DNA of 64,000 bases. Source: JAFGSG01 sp964626055 (GTDB taxonomy: Bacteria > Spirochaetota > UBA4802 > JAFGDQ01). The DNA is taken from the NCBI GenBank assembly GCA_964626055.1, contig CAZVDF010000013.1, forward strand, positions 1-64,000, written 5' to 3'. The translations under genes and the position numbers were made by a program. The notes below the pieces were generated by a model, which ran no database searches, was not told the origin of the DNA, and saw only the letters and a list, made by a program, of their open reading frames with translations. The first letter of the stretch is position 1. Each line of letters begins with the position of its first letter. Shown here piece by piece: positions 8,252 through 16,526 of the stretch.

Positions 8252-10210
8252 ATGTCCGTTTTTCAATTCCCAAAAAGTCCAAATAAAGTTCATCCTGAAC
8301 TGGCAAGCGCCGTAGGTTCCAGGAACTCAATTGTCCAGGAAGGGCGAGATAAAGTTGCAGAATCAAAATTGATCCTCGATGAGACAACCGACAAAATATT
8401 GAACCAGATTCAGCAAAAACTACCCGTCGAAGTTCTGGAAAAGATCGATATAATGGGCAGTTTAAAAGAAAAACTTTACGGTTATATCAATCAGACTTAT
8501 GTCAATATGTTCAACAGATATAACGTGACGATGGAAGACGAGATCATTAAAAAAGTACGCGATTTCGTCGACAAAGAAGAGTCCAAATGCCTCGCGAGAT
8601 ATACTCCCAGAGAGATCACGGAAATGCTGGACAAGATTGGCGGCGCGGAAAAATTCAATACCGGTGAAATTGAAAAATCGATCGTAAATATGTACGGCCA
8701 TCTTCAGGGGCATATCCAGAGAGGACTGAATGACCTCGAAAACGAGACCAACTCCATACTGAGACAGAAAACGGATGTCGGCGCGTTCGTAAGAGGCCAG
8801 AACGCTTATGCGATCTTAAAATGCATCTTTAAAGACAATCACTTAAAGCCAAAGTATGTTTACGACGTAAAATTATCAATAAATGTACTCGATTCCGAAC
8901 TGGTCAGTCCGATCAAACATTATCAGGTAACTCTCGAATCCCTGCTTAAAAGATCGATTCAGTCCCATATACACAACCTGATCGAAAGACAGATTGAAGA
9001 ACTCAAGGAAGAGCTGGTAGACCAGGGGAAACAGGAGCTCGAAGCTTCGGAAATAATGTTCGAAAAAATAAAGAGGGTCGAGAATTTCACGGACGACAAT
9101 AAAGAAGACGAAAAATCAAAAAGATACACGATACTCGGCAAAAAATTTCTCGATAAGATCGAAGGGCTCAGGGCCGAGATCGATGAAGCCGAATACGATC
9201 CGCTGAATATAAGAGAAAATATTAAATACGTCATTGACGAAGAAAACATAAGAGGCAGGGGCTATAACTCATGCGTCAACTCCCTCACTTCAATTCTGGA
9301 TACCAGCAAGATGGGATACCAGGTATGCGATAACCTTAAAAACGCCAGAGTATGCCATATAAGAGAATACGAAGAAATGGATCCCGTAGTGCTCCCGGAT
9401 GAAAGATACGCGATAAGAATGGCTTATTACGATCAGGATCAGCTGAGAGAAGAAAAGAAAGAATACGACAAGCAGATGGAATCTTTCAGCAGGGAAATAA
9501 CCGTATTATGGGATGTAGTTCACGCTCATTATGAATCGAAAAAGAGATTCAGATCGCTCAAAGACTTTGATGATCTTACAAAGAGACTGATGAAAAAAGA
9601 ATGGAGAGTCAACACTAAGGAAGAAGTCGATGCGAGCGGCGTTCTCTGGAACGAACTCGGCGAAATGTACCCTGAAAACACCTTTGTCGAGAAAAACAAC
9701 AGAACGTATGAATACAGGAATCTCCACCTGATAAGAAAGATGAGATACCTGCGCGAGATGGTTGCCAAGATGCACGGATATCAAAACCCGATAGAGCGCG
9801 TCATCATCGACGAGAGAATAGATTTTGTTGAAAAGAGATTCCATGAATTCACTTACAAAGTCAACCCGCATCACATTCAGCCGGGGCTTATTCTGGATAT
9901 CGATGTCACAACGACAAAGAGGAAACAGTATATACTTAAAGGAATGGCCGGCGTATTGAATGAATTCCTGTTCGATATTTCGAAGGGATTCGCAGATGCG
10001 GCTTTCGCTTCATATTCAAGAAGAAGATCAACCGTAAGAGACGATATCGATCAGTCATTCTCGGAAGAAGAAACGCAGGAACATATTTTCGAATCCGCTT
10101 ATAAAGCTTCAACCGAATCATCAGGAGTTAAAGGTACGGTAGACCTGACGCCTTCATCAAAGAAAAAAGCGACATCCAAAGGAAGAACATCGGGACTGAA
10201 AGAACTCTAA
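8252..10210 (+). CDS. cfpA: Cytoplasmic filament protein A (CfpA)
   Basis: This is a 652-residue, charged, mainly helical protein with no signal or membrane span. I recognise it from memory as the spirochaetal cytoplasmic filament subunit: conserved stretches include ARYTPREITEML, NTGEIEKSIVNMYGHLQGH, LRQKTDVGAFVRG, SLTSILDTSKMGYQ, NPHHIQPGLILDIDVTT and FASYSRRRSTVRDDI. In Treponema the protein forms ribbon-like filaments running under the inner membrane along the cell; their loss affects division. The length is close to the treponemal protein (about 680). AAGGAGG precedes the ATG and a hairpin terminator follows. It is the main reason to assign the window to the spirochaetes. Confidence 0.88.
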   Translation: MSVFQFPKSPNKVHPELASAVGSRNSIVQEGRDKVAESKLILDETTDKILNQIQQKLPVEVLEKIDIMGSLKEKLYGYINQTYVNMFNRYNVTMEDEIIKKVRDFVDKEESKCLARYTPREITEMLDKIGGAEKFNTGEIEKSIVNMYGHLQGHIQRGLNDLENETNSILRQKTDVGAFVRGQNAYAILKCIFKDNHLKPKYVYDVKLSINVLDSELVSPIKHYQVTLESLLKRSIQSHIHNLIERQIEELKEELVDQGKQELEASEIMFEKIKRVENFTDDNKEDEKSKRYTILGKKFLDKIEGLRAEIDEAEYDPLNIRENIKYVIDEENIRGRGYNSCVNSLTSILDTSKMGYQVCDNLKNARVCHIREYEEMDPVVLPDERYAIRMAYYDQDQLREEKKEYDKQMESFSREITVLWDVVHAHYESKKRFRSLKDFDDLTKRLMKKEWRVNTKEEVDASGVLWNELGEMYPENTFVEKNNRTYEYRNLHLIRKMRYLREMVAKMHGYQNPIERVIIDERIDFVEKRFHEFTYKVNPHHIQPGLILDIDVTTTKRKQYILKGMAGVLNEFLFDISKGFADAAFASYSRRRSTVRDDIDQSFSEEETQEHIFESAYKASTESSGVKGTVDLTPSSKKKATSKGRTSGLKEL

Positions 10211-10247
10211 AAAGGAGTCTTGATAAAATTGATTAACTGGTAAGTAA

Positions 10248-10280
10248 AAAAAAGGATGCTATGAAAATAGCATCCTTTTT
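10248..10280 (+). terminator. Intrinsic terminator after cfpA
   Basis: GGATGCTAT (10254-10262) and ATAGCATCC (10267-10275) form a nine-pair stem with a four-base loop followed by TTTTT. It separates cfpA from the PPDK-like operon. Confidence 0.9.
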
Positions 10281-10329
10281 ACTTTAAAGTATTTCTTCAC
10301 AATATTATTTTCTCAGGAGAGTTTAACTC

Positions 10330-11247
10330 ATGGAAACAACCTTTTATTCGCTTGCAACAAAAAACAAATTCAATAAAGGGCTCAATCATTTTTTTGCCGT
10401 AAACGAAGTAGTGGACGAGATCGGCACAGGTTCGAATATTGCCGACATTATCGTTAAAAAACTGGACGAGGACGAGCTAATGCGCGACCAGATCCTCCCT
10501 ATCGTAGGCTCGGTAATAAAAGACAAATTCAATTACTCGTTTGACTCGTTTAATATACCCGCGACAATTACCGATTTTACTAAAATCGTCGACGAAACCT
10601 CAAAATGGACCGGGGTGGATATATTACTGGTTTATTATAATCCTAAAGGAGAGATTTTTCTGATCAATCCTAAAAATCCTTCACACTGGGAAAAAGCCGG
10701 CGATCTGGCTCTTGACCAGCTCGTAGTAATTTATGCGAAATATCTTAAATCCGAGAATAAAGCCATATCCGATGAAGCCATCAAGGCAGTCGAAGAAATG
10801 ATAGCAGGAAAGGATGTTTTTATAAATCAGGAATTCATTGACCATACCGTAAGCCAGAAAAGGCCGCCGAAAAGAGAAGCGGCGCCGGCGGCTGCCGCAA
10901 AGGAGGCTGCGGGCAAAAAAACTCTGACCCCGAAATACGGAGTGCTTGTGACGAACGAGCTCTTCCATAACGGCAATGTAGAAGCATGGAAAAAAATACT
11001 CGAAAGCTATAAGGCTACCCATCCTGACCTTGATGTAGCAATTTTTTATGACAATGAACTAATAAACGATATCAACTCCCTCTTTAAATGGGGAAAAGTT
11101 AAAAGCAAATCCTTCATTTATTTCCAGGTAAGCGGAGAAAAGATCAGGGATGTCTCGAAATTGCAGAAATACTTGTATGAAGGCGCGAGCGTCCGGTTTG
11201 AACAATTCCTCAAACTGGGGGTAGGGAAAGTACTTAAATTATTTTAA
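10330..11247 (+). CDS. Conserved-context protein of unknown function upstream of PPDK-like gene
   Basis: This is a 305-residue soluble protein without signal or membrane spans. It has two parts: an N-terminal domain (about 1-170) and a C-terminal domain (about 203-305; PKYGVLVTNELFHNGNVEAW...), joined by an Ala/Lys/Pro-rich linker (about 178-200). I recognise no family. It stands between cfpA and the PPDK-like gene, 69 bases before the latter, and is probably co-transcribed with it. Its position, and my recollection that Treponema pallidum also has one gene between cfpA and ppdK, suggest a functional link with one of these. That is inference. Confidence 0.55.
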   Translation: METTFYSLATKNKFNKGLNHFFAVNEVVDEIGTGSNIADIIVKKLDEDELMRDQILPIVGSVIKDKFNYSFDSFNIPATITDFTKIVDETSKWTGVDILLVYYNPKGEIFLINPKNPSHWEKAGDLALDQLVVIYAKYLKSENKAISDEAIKAVEEMIAGKDVFINQEFIDHTVSQKRPPKREAAPAAAAKEAAGKKTLTPKYGVLVTNELFHNGNVEAWKKILESYKATHPDLDVAIFYDNELINDINSLFKWGKVKSKSFIYFQVSGEKIRDVSKLQKYLYEGASVRFEQFLKLGVGKVLKLF

Positions 11248-11316
11248 ATAGTAAAGCAAATAAGGTCGTTTCTATAAAAATATATACAACAGTTACATCC
11301 GGAGGAATAAATCAAT

Positions 11317-13914
11317 ATGGACAACATATTAAATTTCAACAAAGAGCTAAAAAATTACGACGATAAATTCTTTAAAAAAGCGGGTATAAGAGGCAGAAGG
11401 GCGCTTGAACTGGCCAAAATGGGCCTGCCGATCGCGCCCGGATTCATTATCGACTCCGATCTTACGAAAAAGCTTCCCAAGCTTAACATCAAGCAATTGA
11501 TCAAAACCGCGATAACACAGCTTGAAAAGGATATCGACAAAGGCTTCGGCAATGCGAAAAAACCGCTTCTCTTAAAGGTAGTCCTGAGCTCGGATTTGAA
11601 TGTTCCGTTCTTCCCTTCAATACATCATGTCGGATTAAACGAAAAAACCGTTGAAGGGTTCGCTGCCTTCACAGGCGCTGAATTCGCATACAGCGAACAG
11701 ATTTTTCTTCTCCATAATATCGCTTCAAAAATACATAAACTTGAAGAATCGGATCTTAAAAAACTGGAAGCCGGGACATCCAAACAGAATAATCTTGAAC
11801 AGACCAGGAAAACAATCGAGAATTACAAAAAATATCTGGGAGACAGGTACAGCGAAGAGGTTTACGACCAGTTGGGGCTGGTGCTTAAAGGAGCATCGGA
11901 TACCTATTGCGATTCGGATATCGACGTCGATAACTCGTTATCCATAATGGTGCAGGCAATGGTCTACGGCAATTTCGGAAAGAATTCATATTCAGGCAAT
12001 TATTATACAAGGGATATCGTCACAGGCGAACCGAAAATCAAAGGCCAGTACCTGCAGAACGCCTTTGATATCGATAAAACCAAGCCGAAAGACATTTCTT
12101 CGATAGATAAAAAACATTTTACGCAGTTCGCCGATATCGCAAAAAAAATAGAAGAAAACTTCAAGGAAATCCGCGAAATTAAATTTACGATCGAAGAAGG
12201 CAAATTCTGGATCGTTGAACAATTTGAAGTCGATGAGAAATCCACGCAGTCGCACATCAAAACCCTGCTCGAACTTTCGAAGAGAAAAAAGATCACGGAA
12301 GAATATCTGGTCGATCATATCCAGCCGAATCAGCTTAATGAACTCCTGCATCCCGTAATTGATCCGAGAACAACCAAGGGAGTAAAGACAATACAGGGCG
12401 GCATTTCCGGATCTACCGGAGCCGCGATCGGACGCGTTTTCTTTTCCACGCAGAAACTTCTGGAAGCTCATAAAAAAGCGATCATGAGGGGCGACGATAC
12501 GAACCTGATCCTTGTTATGCCTGCGACATACGCCGAGGATGTAAAAGCGATCGAAGTCTCTAAAGGAGTAATATCCACGGAAGGCGGGTTCTCTTCCCAT
12601 GCGCCTGTCGTGGCGCGCAGCCTCGGCAAGGTTGCCATGGTTCAGCCGGAAATGAAAATAAAGGGAGACAGCTTTACATTAGGCGGAAAAACGGTAAGCG
12701 AGGGGGACTACATCTCGATCAACGTTCCGTATTACGAAGCGCCCACGATATACCTGGATAAAGTCGGGCTTATTGAACCGAATTTTAAGGAAAACGGGCT
12801 GCACGATTTTCTTAAAATTGTAAATAAATTCATAAAAGAATTCGACGTCAGGGCAAACGCCGACCAGCCCAAGGACGCGGTAATAGCAAAGGAATTCCAG
12901 GCGAAAGGAATAGGTCTTTGCAGAACGGAACACATGTTCTTCAACGAAAAGAGAATTATGACTTTCAGACAGATGATCCTTGCGGAAGACGAAGCTGAAA
13001 GAAAAAAAGCATTGAACGCGCTTAAACCAATGCAAAGATCCGACTTTTACGAATTGTTCAAGATTATGCAGGGTCTGCCCGTGACCATAAGACTGCTCGA
13101 TGCTCCCCTGCACGAATTTTTGCCCAGGACCCCGGTCAGCATGGACGAGCTTGTGACGTTTTTAAAATCCAAAAAAGACCGCGTTAGCGCTGCGGGCGTT
13201 AAAGACAGATGCGACGAACTCGCGGAAATGAATCCCATGCTCGGGCACAGGGGATGCAGGGTGGCTGTTACTAATCCGGAAATTTACGAAATGCAGTGCA
13301 GGGCGATTTTCGAAGCGGCTTGCATGCTTAAGAAGGAAGGCATCAACGTTAAACCCGAAATAATGATCCCGATCGTAATGAGCGAACAGGAACTGAAGTT
13401 CATTAAGACCGGCAAAAAGATAGAAGGTAAAACAGTAAAAGGCATAAGGGATATTAAAGACGAAGTCATTAAAGAATACGGCATCGACCATCTCGACTAC
13501 AGCATTGGCACAATGATTGAGCTCCCGGCCGCGGCGCTGAGGGCGGGCTCGATCGCGCAACATGCCGAATTCTTCAGCTTCGGGACGAACGACCTTACCC
13601 AGACGTCATACGGGCTGTCGAGGGACGACAGCAATTCATTCTTCCCGAGCTATTCTCTCTATGACCTTATGAAAGACAATCCGTTCAAAGTGCTCGGCGA
13701 CGAGGTAAAGGAATTGATCGAAATCGCCCAGCTCAGGGGAAAACTGACAAGGCCGAATATAAAGATGGGCCTGTGCGGCGAACATGGAGCAGATCCGGAA
13801 AATATCGCTTTCTGCATAAATGTGGGGCTTAATTACGTCTCATGTTCTCCTTATTCAATACCTCTCGCCAAACTGGCGATCGCTAAATATAACCTGGCAA
13901 AAGAGGAAGAATAG
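11317..13914 (+). CDS. Pyruvate phosphate dikinase-like protein with degenerate ATP-grasp domain
   Basis: At 865 residues this is the normal PPDK length, and the three-domain layout is kept. The swivelling phosphohistidine domain is intact (EGGFSSHAPVVAR, His428). The C-terminal PEP/pyruvate barrel is well conserved: GIGLCRTEHMFF, RLLDAPLHEFLP, NPMLGHRGCR, FFSFGTNDLTQ and GLCGEHG with Cys820. The N-terminal nucleotide-binding half is not: GGKGA reads GIRGR, the VSVRSGA motif with its essential Arg reads KVVLSSD, and the GExLINAQGEDVVAG segment reads GQYLQNAFDID. It may therefore bind PEP and phosphorylate its His without making or using ATP normally. GGAGGA precedes the ATG; the next gene starts 8 bases downstream. 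A true divergent PPDK remains possible. Confidence 0.85.
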   Translation: MDNILNFNKELKNYDDKFFKKAGIRGRRALELAKMGLPIAPGFIIDSDLTKKLPKLNIKQLIKTAITQLEKDIDKGFGNAKKPLLLKVVLSSDLNVPFFPSIHHVGLNEKTVEGFAAFTGAEFAYSEQIFLLHNIASKIHKLEESDLKKLEAGTSKQNNLEQTRKTIENYKKYLGDRYSEEVYDQLGLVLKGASDTYCDSDIDVDNSLSIMVQAMVYGNFGKNSYSGNYYTRDIVTGEPKIKGQYLQNAFDIDKTKPKDISSIDKKHFTQFADIAKKIEENFKEIREIKFTIEEGKFWIVEQFEVDEKSTQSHIKTLLELSKRKKITEEYLVDHIQPNQLNELLHPVIDPRTTKGVKTIQGGISGSTGAAIGRVFFSTQKLLEAHKKAIMRGDDTNLILVMPATYAEDVKAIEVSKGVISTEGGFSSHAPVVARSLGKVAMVQPEMKIKGDSFTLGGKTVSEGDYISINVPYYEAPTIYLDKVGLIEPNFKENGLHDFLKIVNKFIKEFDVRANADQPKDAVIAKEFQAKGIGLCRTEHMFFNEKRIMTFRQMILAEDEAERKKALNALKPMQRSDFYELFKIMQGLPVTIRLLDAPLHEFLPRTPVSMDELVTFLKSKKDRVSAAGVKDRCDELAEMNPMLGHRGCRVAVTNPEIYEMQCRAIFEAACMLKKEGINVKPEIMIPIVMSEQELKFIKTGKKIEGKTVKGIRDIKDEVIKEYGIDHLDYSIGTMIELPAAALRAGSIAQHAEFFSFGTNDLTQTSYGLSRDDSNSFFPSYSLYDLMKDNPFKVLGDEVKELIEIAQLRGKLTRPNIKMGLCGEHGADPENIAFCINVGLNYVSCSPYSIPLAKLAIAKYNLAKEEE

Positions 13915-13922
13915 CGTCAAAT

Positions 13923-15194
13923 ATGAATGCCGCGGAATCGAATATCAAAACCGATGATATTGAGAAACAGCTCGGCAGTATAAACAAGCTGCTTGAGATC
14001 AACAGCATTATTAATTCAACGCTCGATATTGGAAAGCTGCTGAATATAATAATGGAGATAATCAAGGATATTATGAACGCCGAAGCGAGTACTCTCTTCT
14101 TATATGAAGAGAGTACGAGCGAACTCGTGTTCAAGGTGGCGCTGGGCGAAGCCGGAAAAGAGCTCACCGAGAAGCACCGGGTGAAAATCGGGCAGGGGGT
14201 AGCGGGCTGGGTCGCGGAAAAAAGAAAGCCGATTTACATCAACAATGTTTACGAAGATAAAAGATTCGATCCCAATTACGACAGGCTGACAGGATTTAAC
14301 TCCAGGGCTATCCTGTGCGTTCCTCTTCTGTTCAAGGGAAAGCTCATCGGGGTCATACAGGCAATAAATCCTATCGGCAGGGAAGGATTTGACGACAATG
14401 ACATGATCCTTTTCTCCGCTTTCGCGGAGCAGGCTGTCCTTGCCGTTCAAAACGCCATATTTTTCAAGGAGGCGATGGAAGAACAGAGATTAAAAAGCGA
14501 AATCAGCGCCGCGCAGTCGTTTCATAATTCCCTGCTCCCCGCTGTAGAAAAAAAATACAAGAATATTCAGATCGCCGCCAAATCGATTCCCGCAAGAGAG
14601 CTGGGAGGAGAATTCTATAACATATCGTTCCTGGATAATTCCATAGGAATTACTCTCGGCGACAGCAATAAAAAAGGCATAGCTGGCGCTCTTAACGCCG
14701 CAACCCTGCTCGGATCCATAAAAGGAATAACGACTTTAGTGCAGGGTAGCCCCGCCATGCTTCTCAAAAAAATGAATACGGCTTTCAGCGGCAGCCTTGA
14801 TTTCATTTCCATTTTCTATGGATTAATTTCCTGCGATAAAAATACGATCCAGTTCATAAATATAGGCTTTGCATATCCGATCATAATCCGGAAAAAAATC
14901 GCGAGGTATTTAAAGTTCACTTCTTCAATTGATAAAGCGAATCTCTCCCGGCGCACAATAAAAGTATTGCTTGAACCGAACGATTTTTTTGTTATTATAA
15001 CCGACGGTATTGTAAATCTTAAGAACAGGGGCGCTCAAAACCTCGGGTTAAAGCGTATAATGGATCACCTGAGCCGGGATTTCAATTCTCCGGCGGAAAT
15101 TGCGGATTCATTGAACAGCATGGCAAATAATTTTTTGGACGGGCTTGAGAAGATGGAAGATCTGTCGATCATTGTTTTTAAACTGGAAGGATAA
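13923..15194 (+). CDS. GAF-SpoIIE (PP2C-type) regulatory protein with altered metal-site motifs
   Basis: The protein has 423 residues. A GAF sensor domain spans about 30-185 (VGAGVxGWV-like GQGVAGWVAEKRKPIYINN; SRAILCVPLLFKGKLIGVIQ). A SpoIIE/RsbU-type phosphatase domain spans about 195-420 (AQSFHNSLLP, ITDGIVNLKNRG). Such proteins dephosphorylate STAS anti-anti-sigma factors in partner-switching pathways, and three STAS proteins occur in this window. The metal-binding motifs deviate: GGDFYD reads GGEFYN and GDVSGKG reads GDSNKKG, so activity is doubtful. It starts 8 bases after the PPDK-like stop, with no clear ribosome site of its own, implying translational coupling. Confidence 0.8.
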   Translation: MNAAESNIKTDDIEKQLGSINKLLEINSIINSTLDIGKLLNIIMEIIKDIMNAEASTLFLYEESTSELVFKVALGEAGKELTEKHRVKIGQGVAGWVAEKRKPIYINNVYEDKRFDPNYDRLTGFNSRAILCVPLLFKGKLIGVIQAINPIGREGFDDNDMILFSAFAEQAVLAVQNAIFFKEAMEEQRLKSEISAAQSFHNSLLPAVEKKYKNIQIAAKSIPARELGGEFYNISFLDNSIGITLGDSNKKGIAGALNAATLLGSIKGITTLVQGSPAMLLKKMNTAFSGSLDFISIFYGLISCDKNTIQFINIGFAYPIIIRKKIARYLKFTSSIDKANLSRRTIKVLLEPNDFFVIITDGIVNLKNRGAQNLGLKRIMDHLSRDFNSPAEIADSLNSMANNFLDGLEKMEDLSIIVFKLEG

Positions 15195-15211
15195 GGAATA
15201 AAAGGAAAAAT

Positions 15212-15433
15212 ATGAGCAATTATGTCTCTGTAATTTTTTGCAGAAACTGCAGTTCGAGATATGTCGAAATCGAGGAATGGAATACCGGTGAAAGAAAAGT
15301 CATCGTGCGCTGCAGGACATGCGGAGTAAGCGAAACGCTCTCGAACTTCACCCTGGGAAGAACGAAAATTTCAGACAGGGAACTCCAGGAAGCTAGGGAC
15401 ACAAGGGCAATCCCATTCAAGCCGGAGAGATGA
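15212..15433 (+). CDS. Small zinc-ribbon protein
   Basis: This is a 73-residue protein with two CxxC pairs (FCRNC at residues 9-13 and RCRTC near 34-38), spaced as in a zinc ribbon, followed by a basic, probably helical tail. It lies 17 bases after the GAF-SpoIIE gene and is probably the last gene of the operon. Such small ribbons bind nucleic acid or protein; the function cannot be assigned. Confidence 0.65.
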   Translation: MSNYVSVIFCRNCSSRYVEIEEWNTGERKVIVRCRTCGVSETLSNFTLGRTKISDRELQEARDTRAIPFKPER

Positions 15434-15441
15434 TTAGCTTT

Positions 15442-15690
15442 GGCCCCCTAAATCCCCCTGAAGGGGGACTTTTAAAGATATTCTTAATGATATTTAAATT
15501 GATATTTCCGATAAACAGGTATCTTCTCTAAAAATTAGTCCAATTCGTCCCAAACAAGACTATATAAAGAGGGGGAATCATAATGCTTTTCTTCTCCCCT
15601 TCTCTTATTAAGAGAAGCGACAGACAGGAGGCCTTAGTGTCGGGTATGGGCAGGAGGCCCATTTATACCCGACCGGCTGGGGGATGAGTT
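15442..15690. repeat. GC-rich palindromes and related intergenic repeat
   Basis: 15442-15470 is a CCCCCTAAATCCCCCTGAAGGGGG palindrome-family unit. 15599-15617 is an AAGAGAAG inverted repeat. 15619-15690 (GACAGGAGGCCTTAGTGTCGGG... GGCTGGGGGATGAG) resembles 58921-59050. No gene was found here. The units lie between convergent operons and might also stop transcription. Confidence 0.65.
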
Positions 15691-15694
15691 CAGG

Positions 15695-16510
15695 TTATTT
15701 CTTTCTGACCAATCTCTTCCAGATAACAGTTACAAAAAATATGGCAACCATAATAAGCCTGCCGATCCTCCATGGTCTTGTGATTATTCTATATAGCCAG
15801 TCAAGGCCTCTTGTCATAAAAAACGGAGGCGCTTTTCTAATTACGCCCGAAATTATGTCAAAGCTCCCGCCCACGCTTATAATTACGCCGTGCTTCAGCT
15901 CGCTCTTCAGCATATATATCCACTCGTCTTCTTTCGGAAATCCGAGTCCGATGAAGATAATATCGGGCTCGCTTTTCTGTATCGCTTCAATAATGGATTT
16001 TTCCCTCTCTTTGCTGAAATATCCTCCGTGTCTGCCCACAATCCTGATTTTCGGGAACGATTTGCGTATATTCGAAAATGCCCTTTCGACGATCTCCGGT
16101 TTTCCGCCGACGAGAAAAATGGTGTGCTCTTTTATTTCCGCTATTCTTATCAGATCCATCATGAATGAGAGCACCGGTATCCTTTCCTTTATGGAAGAAC
16201 CCTGCATTTCCGCGGCCCACTGAATGCCGGCGCCTGTGGTTAAATACATATTGGCTTTGCTGTAGATAAGCCTTATATCCGAGTTGAACTTGATTTTCTG
16301 TATTTTATAGGGATTTAGAAACAATATATGATATAATCCGCGGCTGTCTATCATATTCATGACTTTTACGATAGACTGGTTCCGTGTAACGTTATCGATT
16401 GCAAGGCCCAGTATATTGACTATGTTTACGTCATCCAGCTTGACCTGATTATACTCCAGTATGATATCCCTGTTCTCTTTCCAGGAATCATAATATATCT
16501 CATCGCCCAC
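15695..16510 (-). CDS. WecG/TagA/CpsF-family glycosyltransferase
   Basis: The protein has 271 residues, close to the family's 240-270. The signature N-terminal part (VNILGLAIDNVTRNQS; HILFLNPYKI) and the C-terminal block (FLVGGKPEIVERAF, IVGRHGGYFS, PDIIFIGLGFPKEDEWI, SVGGSFDIISG, ARRAP-like VIRKAPPFF, GLDWLYRIITRPWR) identify a GT26 enzyme. These transfer N-acetylmannosaminyl or related residues from UDP-sugars to lipid-linked acceptors at the inner face of the membrane. The hydrophobic, basic C terminus (about 245-271) probably anchors it. It lies 17 bases after thiC and is likely co-transcribed with it, an unexpected pairing. The sugar is unknown. Confidence 0.88.
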   Translation of the reverse strand: MGDEIYYDSWKENRDIILEYNQVKLDDVNIVNILGLAIDNVTRNQSIVKVMNMIDSRGLYHILFLNPYKIQKIKFNSDIRLIYSKANMYLTTGAGIQWAAEMQGSSIKERIPVLSFMMDLIRIAEIKEHTIFLVGGKPEIVERAFSNIRKSFPKIRIVGRHGGYFSKEREKSIIEAIQKSEPDIIFIGLGFPKEDEWIYMLKSELKHGVIISVGGSFDIISGVIRKAPPFFMTRGLDWLYRIITRPWRIGRLIMVAIFFVTVIWKRLVRKK

Positions 16511-16526
16511 GGCAACTCCTCCAAGT

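Noticed and set aside
11992..12600. A 202-codon open frame opposite the PPDK-like gene
   Set aside because: It overlaps recognisable PPDK sequence on the other strand and has no start signal.
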